From Bacteroides xylanisolvens XB1A (GTDB lineage: Bacteria; Bacteroidota; Bacteroidia; Bacteroidales; Bacteroidaceae): a DNA stretch of 64,000 nt. The position numbers were made by a program, and so were the translations under genes. The stretch lies in NCBI RefSeq assembly GCF_000210075.1, contig NC_021017.1, forward strand, positions 3,124,967 through 3,188,966. Direction: 5' to 3'. Within the stretch, counting starts at the first letter, position 1. Each line of letters begins with the position of its first letter. Shown piece after piece: positions 21,601-30,546 of this stretch. Under the pieces are notes generated by a model. The model saw only the letters and a program-made list of their open reading frames with translations. It did no database searches and was not told the origin of the DNA.

Positions 21601-24600
21601 ATGATGAAACAACCTTTTATTAAATTTGGAGTGACAACTCTATTTTCTCTTTTGTGTTCAACATTCCTTCATGCGCAAGTCGTAACAGATGAGCGGATGT
21701 TTTCTTTTGAAAAACCGCAAATACCGGATTGTATCACCGCTACCCATTCCCGCCTGTCGGTATCAGATCTGCATTATAAAGATGGAAAACATTCGTTGGA
21801 ATGGACATTTGAACCGGGTGGTATATTGGAACTCAAGAAAGACCTGAAGTTTGAGAAGAAAGATCCGACCGGCAAGGATTTATATCTTTCGGCTTTTATT
21901 GTGTGGGTTTATAATGAAGTGCCTCAGAATGCGACTATTGAGTTTCAGTTTCTGAAAGACGGCAAACGATGCACATCTTTCCCTTTTGGTATTAATTTCA
22001 GTGGTTGGCGCGCTGCATGGGTCTGCTATGAACGTGATATGCAAGGCACACCGGAAGAAGGCATGAATGAACTCCGAATTATTGCTCCAAATTCAAAAGG
22101 AACCCTTTTCATCGATCATTTGATTACGGCTACTAAGGTTGATGCACGTCAACAGACGGCCGATCTGCAAGTCCCTTTTGTCAATGCCGGAACCACCAAC
22201 CATTGGCTGGTTGTCTATCAACACTCGCTTTTGAAACCGGATATTGAATTGACTCCTGTAGACGATAAGCAAAGAGCAGAAATGCAACTGTTGGAAAAGC
22301 GTTTTCGTGATATGATCTACACGAAAGGCAAGATCACAGATAAAGAGGTTGAAAATATTCGCAAGAAATATGATTTCTATCAGATCACTTACAAAAACGG
22401 TCAGGTTTCGGGAGTACCTATCTATATGGTACGTGCCGCCGAAGCTTATGAACGAATCATTCCGGATTGGAACAAGGATATGCTCACTAAGATGGGTGTG
22501 GAAATGCGTGCTTATTTCGATCTGATGAAAAGAATAGCTGTTGCATATAATAATAGTACGGCGAAACCGGTGATTCGGGAAGAAATGAAGAAGAAGTTCT
22601 TGGCAATGTACGATCACATAACCGATCAGGGCGTGGCTTATGGTAGTTGTTGGGGAAATATCCATCATTACGGGTATAGTGTTCGCGGCCTGTATCTGGC
22701 ATATTTCTTGATGAAAGATGTGCTTAGGGAAGCAGGCAAACTCCAAGAAGCCGAACGGACATTACGCTGGTATGCGATTACTAACGAAGTGTATCCCAAA
22801 CCGGAAGTTGACGGAATTGATATGGACTCTTTCAATACACAGACCACAGGGCGTATTGCCAGTATTCTAATGATGGAAGATACACCGGAGAAACTGCAAT
22901 ACTTGCGGTCTTTCTCTCGTTGGATTGATTATGGTTGCCGTCCTGCACTGGGGCTGTCCGGTTCATTTAAAGTGGACGGAGGTGCTTTCCATCATCGCAA
23001 TAACTATCCGGCTTATGCCGTAGGCGGACTGGATGGGGCAACAAACATGATTTATCTTCTTAGCCGGACGGAATTTGCAGTTTCCAAGTTGGCTCATGAA
23101 ACGGTGAAGAATGTATTGCTGACCATGCGCTTTTATTGCAATAAACTGAATTTCCCTCTTTCTATGTCCGGTCGTCATCCGGATGGAAAAGGTAAACTGG
23201 TTCCTATGCATTTTGCCATGATGGCTTTAGCCGGTTCTCCCGATGGAAAGGCGGAATATGATAGTGAAATGGCTTCTTCTTATCTTCGTTTGATTTCAAA
23301 TTCGGGCGTTGAGAATGATGCTCCCGAATATATGCCCAAAGTTTCAAATGCTGAAGAACGCAAAGCGGCAAAGCTTCTGATAGAGAAAGGTTTCCGTCCG
23401 GAACCGGACCCACAGGGGAATATAGCAATGGGTTATGGTTGTATCTCTGTTCAACGTCGCAGTAACTGGTCTGCCGTGGCCCGTGGACATTCCCGTTATT
23501 TATGGGCGGCTGAACATTATTTGGGAGCGAATTTATATGGTCGCTATCTGGCACACGGCAGTTTGCAGATATTGACTGCTGCACCGGGGCAGACAGTGAC
23601 TCCGGCCACTAGTGGTTGGCAGCAGGAAGGTTTTGACTGGAACCGTATCCCGGGAGTTACATCTATTCATTTGCCGTTGGAACAATTGCAGGCTAAAGTA
23701 CTCAATGTAGACCGTTATTCAGGAATGGAAGAGATGCTTTATTCTGATGAAGCTTTTGCAGGCGGATTGTCTCAACAGAAGATGAATGGTAACTTCGGAA
23801 TGAAGTTGCACGAGCACGACAAGTATAACGGATCGCACCGGGCACGTAAATCTTACCATTTCATCGATGGAATGATTGTCTGCCTTGGATCGGATATTGA
23901 AAATACAAATACGGAATTCCCCACTGAAACGACTATCTTCCAATTGGCAGTCACAGATAAGGCGGGACATGACTATTGGAAAAATTATCAGGAAGATAAG
24001 AAAGTATGGGTAGATCATTTGGGAACAGGTTATTATGTTCCGACAGCCATTCGGTTTGAGAAAAACTTCCCTCAACATTCGCGAATGCAGAATACGGGAA
24101 AGGAAACAAAGGGTGATTGGGTTTCTTTGGTAGTAGATCATGGAAAGGCGCCGAAAAACGGAAGGTATGAATATGCTGTTTTGCCTCAAACGAATGAAAC
24201 CGCGATGAAGAAGTTTGCGAAAAAGCCAACTTATAAAGTATTGCAGCAAGACCGGAAGGCGCATATTGTAGCGTCCGCTTCCGAGCAGATTGTTTCTTAT
24301 GTATTGTTTGAAACTCCTGAAACAACGTTGCCGGGTGGTCTGTTGCAGCGTGTGGATACTTCCTGCCTGGTTATGACTCATAAAGAATCTGCTGATAAGA
24401 TTAAACTGACGGTAGCACAACCTGATTTGGCTTTGTATCGCGGTCCAAGTGACGAAGCGTTTGACAAAGACGGGAAGCGGATTGAACGTAGTATCTACTC
24501 TCGTCCGTGGGTTAATAATGGAAGTAGTGAAATACCGTTGACTGTGACCATAAAAGGCCGATGGAATGTGGAAGAAACTCCCTATTGTACGGTAGTCTCC

Positions 24601-24675
24601 TCCAATGAAAAGCAAACAATCTTGCAATTCAGTTGCAAAGATGGTGCTAGCTTTGAAGTGGAACTAAAGAGATAA
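21601..24675 (+). CDS. PL8 family polysaccharide lyase, chondroitinase ABC-like
   Basis: A secreted 1024-residue lyase (signal peptide ends near FLHAQ) that would cleave chondroitin/dermatan sulfate or hyaluronan by beta-elimination. Domains in order: an N-terminal beta-sandwich (about 30-200), an alpha/alpha-toroid (about 210-600), and C-terminal beta-sandwiches. By alignment from memory with Proteus chondroitinase ABC I (His501, Tyr508, Arg560, Glu653), the catalytic residues are His465, Tyr472 ([10 protein letters not shown]), Arg525 (SGRHP) and Glu676 ([10 protein letters not shown]), all present. There is no SusC/SusD pair in the operon; the nearest is in the locus 3 kb further on, whose sulfatase could act on the same class of glycan. 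Exact substrate uncertain. Confidence 0.9.
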   Translation: MMKQPFIKFGVTTLFSLLCSTFLHAQVVTDERMFSFEKPQIPDCITATHSRLSVSDLHYKDGKHSLEWTFEPGGILELKKDLKFEKKDPTGKDLYLSAFIVWVYNEVPQNATIEFQFLKDGKRCTSFPFGINFSGWRAAWVCYERDMQGTPEEGMNELRIIAPNSKGTLFIDHLITATKVDARQQTADLQVPFVNAGTTNHWLVVYQHSLLKPDIELTPVDDKQRAEMQLLEKRFRDMIYTKGKITDKEVENIRKKYDFYQITYKNGQVSGVPIYMVRAAEAYERIIPDWNKDMLTKMGVEMRAYFDLMKRIAVAYNNSTAKPVIREEMKKKFLAMYDHITDQGVAYGSCWGNIHHYGYSVRGLYLAYFLMKDVLREAGKLQEAERTLRWYAITNEVYPKPEVDGIDMDSFNTQTTGRIASILMMEDTPEKLQYLRSFSRWIDYGCRPALGLSGSFKVDGGAFHHRNNYPAYAVGGLDGATNMIYLLSRTEFAVSKLAHETVKNVLLTMRFYCNKLNFPLSMSGRHPDGKGKLVPMHFAMMALAGSPDGKAEYDSEMASSYLRLISNSGVENDAPEYMPKVSNAEERKAAKLLIEKGFRPEPDPQGNIAMGYGCISVQRRSNWSAVARGHSRYLWAAEHYLGANLYGRYLAHGSLQILTAAPGQTVTPATSGWQQEGFDWNRIPGVTSIHLPLEQLQAKVLNVDRYSGMEEMLYSDEAFAGGLSQQKMNGNFGMKLHEHDKYNGSHRARKSYHFIDGMIVCLGSDIENTNTEFPTETTIFQLAVTDKAGHDYWKNYQEDKKVWVDHLGTGYYVPTAIRFEKNFPQHSRMQNTGKETKGDWVSLVVDHGKAPKNGRYEYAVLPQTNETAMKKFAKKPTYKVLQQDRKAHIVASASEQIVSYVLFETPETTLPGGLLQRVDTSCLVMTHKESADKIKLTVAQPDLALYRGPSDEAFDKDGKRIERSIYSRPWVNNGSSEIPLTVTIKGRWNVEETPYCTVVSSNEKQTILQFSCKDGASFEVELKR

Positions 24676-24701
24676 GAAGTCAGGCAGTCAGAAAATGTTT
24701 T

Positions 24702-24894
24702 GTTTCCCTTTGTATAAGCGTGGTTTCCAAAGCTTTGAAACTGTTGTTTCTAGCCGCAGAAACTTTAGTTTCTACAAAGGGAAACTTTGGTTTCAAGCGT
24801 ATGAAACTCTAGTTTCAAGTAAGGAAACCAAAAGTTTCAAATAGCGAAACGATTGGTTTCTCGGTGTGAAACTAATCGTTTCCCGTAATGAAAC
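24702..24894. repeat. Periodic GTTTC/GAAAC array, second copy (22-bp period)
   Basis: Seventeen pentamers start at 24702, 24723, 24737, 24746, 24759, 24768, 24781, 24790, 24803, 24812, 24824, 24834, 24846, 24856, 24868, 24878 and 24890. From 24723 they alternate GTTTC and GAAAC with steps of 9-10 and 12-14, so the pair repeats every 22 bases. The 17-base unit GTTTCTCGGTGTGAAAC occurs here (24856) and in the array at 1178-1297 (1212). No gene is seen in 24676-25114. Confidence 0.85.
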
Positions 24895-24980
24895 AAAGGT
24901 TGTATATAAGTGAAGTAAATATGACTGTTGGGGCTCCCGTAATGAATGTCTCCGATTAATGAAATGTAGTTTGCTGTTTT

Positions 24981-25017
24981 CGGTGACAGCAATATTGTCA
25001 TCACAATGCTGTCACCG
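24981..25017. repeat. Inverted repeat in the intergenic region before the porin gene
   Basis: CGGTGACAGCA (24981-24991) and TGCTGTCACCG (25007-25017) pair perfectly across 15 bases. Further GCTGTCACA and CGGTGACAGGTGACAG words follow to 25082. It may act as a terminator or operator for the convergent flanking genes. Confidence 0.6.
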
Positions 25018-25114
25018 ATTGCTGTCACAATGCTAATCGTTTATAATCAAATCATTAGGTAGTAATCGGTGACAGGTGACAGATATATAATCAAAAGAAT
25101 TGTGTAGAGAGAGA

Positions 25115-26374
25115 TTAGAACATGAACATGGCAACAGCAACAATGCGGTTGTTGCATACGGCATGAGTATCTCTGATTTTTCCGTTGGAGGCATTGAGTG
25201 AACCATACCATGCAGAGCTTAAGGTATATTCCAAACCGAATTTCCAGTGGGGAACATTGTAGGTCAGTTCTGCCCCTGCTGTTACTAACTGATCGAGGTT
25301 TGTTCCCGTTCCATACACTTGAGCGTCAGTTCCATCTGGAGCATATAGTGCATCGCTTGTTCCCAAATTCTTAGCATAACCTACAAAAATTCCAGGTTTC
25401 CATTTCTTTCCGTAGACAACATTCAACCAAGAGCTGGAGAAACGTATGGGAGTATATTTTTGTTCTCCGGTGTGCTCGTCAACTGACTTAATGCCGAATC
25501 CGCCTAATCCGGAGGCTTGTGTAAGATTGGAACCTAATACACTTTTTGCGGCAATGAACCAGGCTTTATGAGTATATTTCGCATGGGCCTCGTAAGAAAG
25601 GGTAGTTATGCGTTCGTTTATTTTATATTGATCTCCGTTCGCTCCCCAAGCATGTATGCGTGGCTTTAATGATAATAATTCAATGCCGACACCTGCCAAT
25701 AAGCCGTCTTTCTTGTAGTCAGCTCCTACATATATCTCCGGGATGCAACCATTCTTTAAGTATTCATGACTTTTTTTACTCTCTTTCGGTTTGTCAGGAT
25801 TGATACCTTGTGAAGTGTATTGTGATTGCCATACTGCTGCTCCGGTAAGTTGGAAATTCTTGTTTGTATAGCGATAACGAATTTGAGGTGCACGACTAAA
25901 TGGTTGGAACGGTGCTCCTACGGAGAGATTAAGAATCTGTGGAGACACATCTCCAAATAACGGATGCCAAGTCTGCCCGAGCAATACAGCCGATTTTCCC
26001 CAATCCAGATTCAAATAAGCATGGCGAAGTCGAATGACCGAATAAGAGGTACCTGTACCACGGAAGTCAACCTCTACTTTGGCAGATGTCTTGGCCGTCC
26101 CCAGCTTCGGACCGGCAACGTCTACTCCGAGACGTGAATACAAGGTATAGAAATTGCTGTTGGGCGTTGAGTTCAAATCATTCCCATCCGGATCACGTAC
26201 CTTATCTTTCGGATACATATAGAACAATCCGTCTACGGTTTCTTCATTAGCACGACTATTATAATATAAGTCAGTACGAATCTGTCCGTAGAATTTGAAC
26301 TTGAAATCCTGCATTTGTGCGAAACTGCCCGATACGATTATCAGGCAAAGAAATAAGAGAATGTACTTTTTCAT
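25115..26374 (-). CDS. Outer-membrane beta-barrel protein, porin-like
   Basis: An exported protein of 419 residues. The signal peptide MKKYILLFLCLIIVSGSFAQ is followed by a barrel with many alternating strands (KFKFYGQIRTDLYYNS, LYSRLGVDVAGPKLG, SAWYGSLNAS) and a C-terminal Phe (VAVAMFMF). The pattern resembles trimeric porins of the DcaP type (weak assignment); the transported solute is unknown. The frame extends to 26401, but the start at 26374 is chosen because it gives a clean signal peptide and because a -7 element overlaps the longer start. Confidence 0.75.
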   Translation of the reverse strand: MKKYILLFLCLIIVSGSFAQMQDFKFKFYGQIRTDLYYNSRANEETVDGLFYMYPKDKVRDPDGNDLNSTPNSNFYTLYSRLGVDVAGPKLGTAKTSAKVEVDFRGTGTSYSVIRLRHAYLNLDWGKSAVLLGQTWHPLFGDVSPQILNLSVGAPFQPFSRAPQIRYRYTNKNFQLTGAAVWQSQYTSQGINPDKPKESKKSHEYLKNGCIPEIYVGADYKKDGLLAGVGIELLSLKPRIHAWGANGDQYKINERITTLSYEAHAKYTHKAWFIAAKSVLGSNLTQASGLGGFGIKSVDEHTGEQKYTPIRFSSSWLNVVYGKKWKPGIFVGYAKNLGTSDALYAPDGTDAQVYGTGTNLDQLVTAGAELTYNVPHWKFGLEYTLSSAWYGSLNASNGKIRDTHAVCNNRIVAVAMFMF

Positions 26375-26398
26375 AATGTGCATATTTGTAAACGGGTG

Positions 26399-26406
26399 CA
26401 AAATTA
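26399..26406 (-). promoter_or_regulatory. -7 element of the porin-like gene
   Basis: The minus strand reads TAATTTTG, matching TAnnTTTG, 25 bases upstream of the ATG at 26374. Confidence 0.45.
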
Positions 26407-26428
26407 CGTAAAATTACTGGTTATTAGT

Positions 26429-27376
26429 TTATCGTTGATTAAAAAAGGCAAGGATTGCCTGATTGTATTTGTTGAGGCTTGTGCTTTTATGAATTGCTTT
26501 CAGTAATTTTCTGTCCGCTTGCGGCATTAAATATTCCCAGAAAGTTTTCATTTTGTTCAGAAGCTGTTCGTCTCCTCCTTCTAACTGTTCTGCATATTGA
26601 TTGTATACACATCTATGCATCGATTGCAATTTTTCTCTTATTTCATCAAGCTCAAGTGTACGGTTTTGTCTATATTCCAATGCCAATGCCGGGTTGGCAA
26701 GTAGTCCTCGTCCTATCATCATTCCGGCTAATCCGGGAAACTGTTCCTGAATGTGGTGAATATCTTCCACACTATTGATATCCCCATTATAGATGAGCGG
26801 ATGTTTGCAGACTCCCTGAAAGGCTTCAAACGCTTTAAGGTCGACTTCTCCTTTATATTGCTGTTTTCCTAAGCGGGGATGCATAACCACTTGTCGTAGG
26901 GGGAGCTCATTGATAATCGGAGCCAGTTTCAGACATTCTTTCGGATCTTCCCAACCCAACCTCATTTTGATAGAAAAACTTATTTGCGGATATTCCGTAA
27001 TCAGCAGGCTAAGTAACGCTTGCACTTCTTCGGGATAAGGAAGAATACCGGAACCATTGTGGCGTTTAGCCAGCATGGGAAAAGGGCATCCCATATTGAT
27101 ATCGACTTCCTTATATCCCTTTTCAATGAATAGGGATAAGATTTTGTCTGCTTTGTCAAAAGAGGGAGCTATCAGTTGCGGAATCAGATGGGGTACTTGA
27201 TTATTTCCGGGCTCGATTCCTCGGACATCTCTATGACGAAATCCGCCTTTTTCGAGTCGTACAAATGGGGTATAATAAGTATCTATACCTCCGAAGCAGG
27301 CAGCATGAGCATTACGGTAAAACACGTCGGTATAACCTTGTAATGGGGCAAAATGAATAGGAAGAGTCTTTTGCAT
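26429..27376 (-). CDS. tRNA-dihydrouridine synthase family protein
   Basis: A 315-residue FMN-dependent reductase that makes dihydrouridine in tRNA loops. TIM barrel with FAPLQGYTDVFYR at the N-terminus, the catalytic Cys97 in INMGCPFPMLAKR, FSIKMRLGW, and the phosphate-binding YNGDIN and GMMIGRGLLANP motifs. It belongs to the Dus family, but the subgroup (DusA/B/C) cannot be fixed by eye. No signal peptide; cytosolic. It is read on its own from the minus strand with a -7 element just upstream. Confidence 0.92.
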   Translation of the reverse strand: MQKTLPIHFAPLQGYTDVFYRNAHAACFGGIDTYYTPFVRLEKGGFRHRDVRGIEPGNNQVPHLIPQLIAPSFDKADKILSLFIEKGYKEVDINMGCPFPMLAKRHNGSGILPYPEEVQALLSLLITEYPQISFSIKMRLGWEDPKECLKLAPIINELPLRQVVMHPRLGKQQYKGEVDLKAFEAFQGVCKHPLIYNGDINSVEDIHHIQEQFPGLAGMMIGRGLLANPALALEYRQNRTLELDEIREKLQSMHRCVYNQYAEQLEGGDEQLLNKMKTFWEYLMPQADRKLLKAIHKSTSLNKYNQAILAFFNQR

Positions 27377-27392
27377 TGTTTTTATTTTTGTG

Positions 27393-27400
27393 CAAACTTA
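27393..27400 (-). promoter_or_regulatory. -7 element of the dihydrouridine synthase gene
   Basis: The minus strand reads TAAGTTTG, matching TAnnTTTG, about 17 bases before the start codon. Confidence 0.5.
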
Positions 27401-27493
27401 TATATAAATGTTGATTTATACGCTAGTTGAGTAAAGAAAAATGTTTTTTCGGAAGAGAAGAAAGGGAAGAGGGTGAAAAGATATGGTAAAAGT

Positions 27494-27526
27494 AAAAGAG
27501 AGGAACCTCGCGGACCCTCTCTTTTT
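27494..27526. terminator. Terminator after the SusC/SusD/DUF5017 operon
   Basis: AAAAGAGAGG (27494-27503) pairs with CCTCTCTTTT around 27516-27525. T runs follow on both strands, so it can stop transcription either way. Confidence 0.8.
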
Positions 27527-27603
27527 AATGTTAAATTGATTAAAGTCTGATTTTTATAAACGTTTTCTATGATTGAAGGTTAGAAAAATTGGGGGATATA
27601 CTA

Positions 27604-28716
27604 TTATTCTACAACGTTTATAGTCAGTTCACGTACTACTTGACCACCTTGATGGACGTAGTTTGCATTGTTGGCTACGAAGGTAGCGGTGTATGTCCCG
27701 GCTTCTTCGTAGGTATGTGAGTATATCTCTAATGTTTGCGAGATATTCTTGATGCTTTGTCCTGCATCCGGATAGCAAGTACCCAGCAAGACGGGAGCCG
27801 AGATAAGCCAAGTGTCTGCTTTTGTTGTTCCTTTACTTCCTCCTGCGATTTGTATTCTGGTAGGTGTGGTGGTACTCCAGAAGTCAGGGATTTGTCCGTC
27901 AACAAGCAAATATGGATATTTTTTTATGTTCTCTTCACTGTTTAGGTCCTCATCCGGCATTTTCTCATTTCCCAATGCCTTCTTAAGAACTTTTTTGTGA
28001 CTGTCATTTAGCTTCGTTAAATCATATACGAGATTTAGCGGTGAGAAACCGAAATCTTTTGCATTAACCGTATTCCCTTTGCCGTTTGTGAACATCAAGT
28101 CAATATTCATATCCATGATGTTGAGCTGTGGCATTGTATTTGAGTTATCAATGGGGTTATAGTGAACCGCTATTGTTATTTCTTTAGCAAGATAAGAAGA
28201 TAATTCGAATGTAAAAGTTTTGCTGGATTCTGCTGTCTCGCTAGTGCTGTTCGGTTTGGTTGGAAGTTCTTCCTGTGCAAATACCTCTGTCCATTCACAG
28301 TTTTCTACAGTTTGTTTATCTTGATCTACATTACTGCCGTTTATGCCATTAAATTGGTCGGAAACGAGTACATGAGTAGAGCCTTTAATTGTGCTTGCGT
28401 TTCCATATCTATACCAAATGCGGAAACTAAGTTCACACTTTTCAATATCCTCTACTTTCATTTCTGTACGGTTTCGATGTTTGTATTCATGACCTATTTC
28501 TCCACTGAAGAAAGTGATAAAGTCAGGGTCTCCATTAAAGCTGAACGTTACCGGACTGCCTTTTTTGACAGTTACAGTGTTACCGTTAAAGCTGACATTG
28601 TTGTCTGTCACCACACCCACTTCCATTGCTGTTTCTTCTTTTAATTCCTTGTCGCATGAAGCGAGACACAGTCCGGCAAAAGCGATAGTCATCAAACTTT
28701 TATATATTGTCTTCAT
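27604..28716 (-). CDS. DUF5017 lipoprotein, probable surface glycan-binding protein
   Basis: A 370-residue lipoprotein (lipobox CLASC). After the lipid anchor come an N-terminal beta-sandwich containing the family signature FFSGEIGHEYKHRNR (about 68-82) and further beta-rich domains. A C-terminal PKD-like segment (HTYEEAGTYTATFVANN) follows. DUF5017 proteins stand beside SusC/SusD pairs and are thought to bind the target glycan at the cell surface. It is the last gene of the operon, 30 bases after the SusD gene, and ends before a strong terminator. Confidence 0.85.
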   Translation of the reverse strand: MKTIYKSLMTIAFAGLCLASCDKELKEETAMEVGVVTDNNVSFNGNTVTVKKGSPVTFSFNGDPDFITFFSGEIGHEYKHRNRTEMKVEDIEKCELSFRIWYRYGNASTIKGSTHVLVSDQFNGINGSNVDQDKQTVENCEWTEVFAQEELPTKPNSTSETAESSKTFTFELSSYLAKEITIAVHYNPIDNSNTMPQLNIMDMNIDLMFTNGKGNTVNAKDFGFSPLNLVYDLTKLNDSHKKVLKKALGNEKMPDEDLNSEENIKKYPYLLVDGQIPDFWSTTTPTRIQIAGGSKGTTKADTWLISAPVLLGTCYPDAGQSIKNISQTLEIYSHTYEEAGTYTATFVANNANYVHQGGQVVRELTINVVE

Positions 28717-28746
28717 ATCCTTTTCTTTTTAAAGTTAATAAGTGAT

Positions 28747-30519
28747 TTACCAACCCGGATTATTTGTTTTGATAGCACCGTTCGAGCCAATTTCATTGGC
28801 AGGAATCGGGAAATAGTTGTAAGACTTCGGAATATTGAAGTAAGTATATACATTGATTCCGAACTTCCAGGATTCGTCAGCCTGTGCCTTGTCCACTTGT
28901 TCCTGCATCAGTTTGTAATAGTCTCCCCAACGGATCAGGTCGAAACGGCGTGTGTACTCGAAACAGAGTTCCATTGCACGTTCGTCTTTGATAGCTTTGC
29001 GGAAGCTCTCTTCATCCAGATTTGCTGCAAGTTTTTTGATTCCTGCACGTTCTCTTACTGCATTGATACATTCATACGCCAAATCATTAGGGCCATGGTT
29101 GACTTCATTTTCTGCCTCTGCAATCATTAGCAGAATGTCAGAGTAACGGAGAAGAGGGAAGTTGATGGAAGTATCGTTTTTACTCTTCTTGTCTGCTTCA
29201 TATTCTCTACGATATTTGGCGGCAGCCCTGTTGCGGTTCTTATTGGCATCGTTCTTCGATTCACGATCACCGTAAGTAGACCCCGGCTCTGTTTTACCAT
29301 AGCTGAAGGATTTATCCCAGTATTGTTGTTCCACTTCATCTCTTTTTCCTTTTACAAATTCACGACCGTCTACCGGAGTACCTTCTCCTGCTGACTGGGT
29401 GTAAGTGAATGGAGCGATGTTCCAGTTGCAACGGTCAATGTCATCGTTTGCTTCATACAATTCCAGCAGTTTAGGAGTATTCCAGATAAAAGCGTATGCA
29501 TAGCCCGGATCACCTTTACCAGTGATGGATGCTTTGGAAGAAAGGTCCTTACCCTGAATGCCGATAATATTACCGATTCTACCTTCTGCACGTACATCCG
29601 TCGAACGGTTACCTGCAAATTCTACTTCCCAAATACTTTCATTAGCCTTGGCACCATCCTTATTGAGAGCAGTGTTATACTTATCAGAACAAATGTCGAT
29701 AAAGAAGTCCCAATATTTGGCAGTTAGTGAATGACCCTCATTCTTGACTAACTGTGCATAGTAACTTGCTTTTTTGAAATATTCTGTAATCTCGGCACTA
29801 GTCGTGTTGTTAGCCAAACCCACTTCCTTGTCACGTTTAGGTTCACCGGCCCGGAACATATATACACGCGCCAACATTCCCCAAGCAGCCGATTTGGAAA
29901 CACGTCCCGGTAAATAGTTCAAATCTTGAGCAGATTTGAGATCCTCGGCAGAACCATACATCTCTTTGATGATAAAATCATAAATCGTCTGTTTGTCCGT
30001 ACGTGGAATGGAGAGGTTATAGGCATCTTCTGTAGAAGTAGTCTTGAAAGGTACATCTCCCCAACATTCTACCAAAGTAAAATAATAGAATGCGCGTAAG
30101 AAACGGGCTTCGGCTTTGTACTGCTTGCGGGTATCGTCGTTCATATCGGGCACTGCATCAATATTTTCCAGGAAAATATTGGCTCTGTTGATGCCGGAGT
30201 ATAATGTGTACCACAATGCTGCAACGGCCGGATCACTTGTGTTGGCATTGTTACAGATCAACCCACTTTTGTTAGGTCCGCGGTTGGCACCACCATAGTG
30301 TCCCAGATCGTCACCTCCTACAAGGTATAAGAACTCATTTCCGTAGAAGGAACTTTGTCCCAGAATGGCATAGGTTCCTGTCAGCCAAGAGGTAGCGTCC
30401 GCTTCATTTTTGAAGAAGTTTTCAGGAGTGGTGTATGTCGGGTCTTTTTCCAAGAAATCGCAGGAAGTCAGGTTAAGTCCGACAAGAAGTGATATGATGA
30501 TTATTTTTATTGTTTTCAT
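28747..30519 (-). CDS. SusD/RagB family glycan-binding lipoprotein
   Basis: A 590-residue outer-membrane lipoprotein (lipobox NLTSC) that caps its SusC partner and holds the glycan for uptake. Seen: the N-terminal DFLEKDPTYTTPENFFKNEADA, YKAEARFLRAFYYFTLVECWGDVPF (TPR region), RYSDILLMIAEAENE, ERAMELCFEYTRRFDLIRWGDY, and the terminal NNPGW. All are hallmarks of the family, and the length is normal. It lies 27 bases after the SusC gene. Confidence 0.95.
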   Translation of the reverse strand: MKTIKIIIISLLVGLNLTSCDFLEKDPTYTTPENFFKNEADATSWLTGTYAILGQSSFYGNEFLYLVGGDDLGHYGGANRGPNKSGLICNNANTSDPAVAALWYTLYSGINRANIFLENIDAVPDMNDDTRKQYKAEARFLRAFYYFTLVECWGDVPFKTTSTEDAYNLSIPRTDKQTIYDFIIKEMYGSAEDLKSAQDLNYLPGRVSKSAAWGMLARVYMFRAGEPKRDKEVGLANNTTSAEITEYFKKASYYAQLVKNEGHSLTAKYWDFFIDICSDKYNTALNKDGAKANESIWEVEFAGNRSTDVRAEGRIGNIIGIQGKDLSSKASITGKGDPGYAYAFIWNTPKLLELYEANDDIDRCNWNIAPFTYTQSAGEGTPVDGREFVKGKRDEVEQQYWDKSFSYGKTEPGSTYGDRESKNDANKNRNRAAAKYRREYEADKKSKNDTSINFPLLRYSDILLMIAEAENEVNHGPNDLAYECINAVRERAGIKKLAANLDEESFRKAIKDERAMELCFEYTRRFDLIRWGDYYKLMQEQVDKAQADESWKFGINVYTYFNIPKSYNYFPIPANEIGSNGAIKTNNPGW

Positions 30520-30546
30520 ATACGTAATTGTTTGAAGGATGATTGA

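Noticed and set aside
23719..24627. A 302-codon minus-strand open frame opposite the PL8 gene
   Set aside because: Antisense to the conserved lyase; shadow frame.
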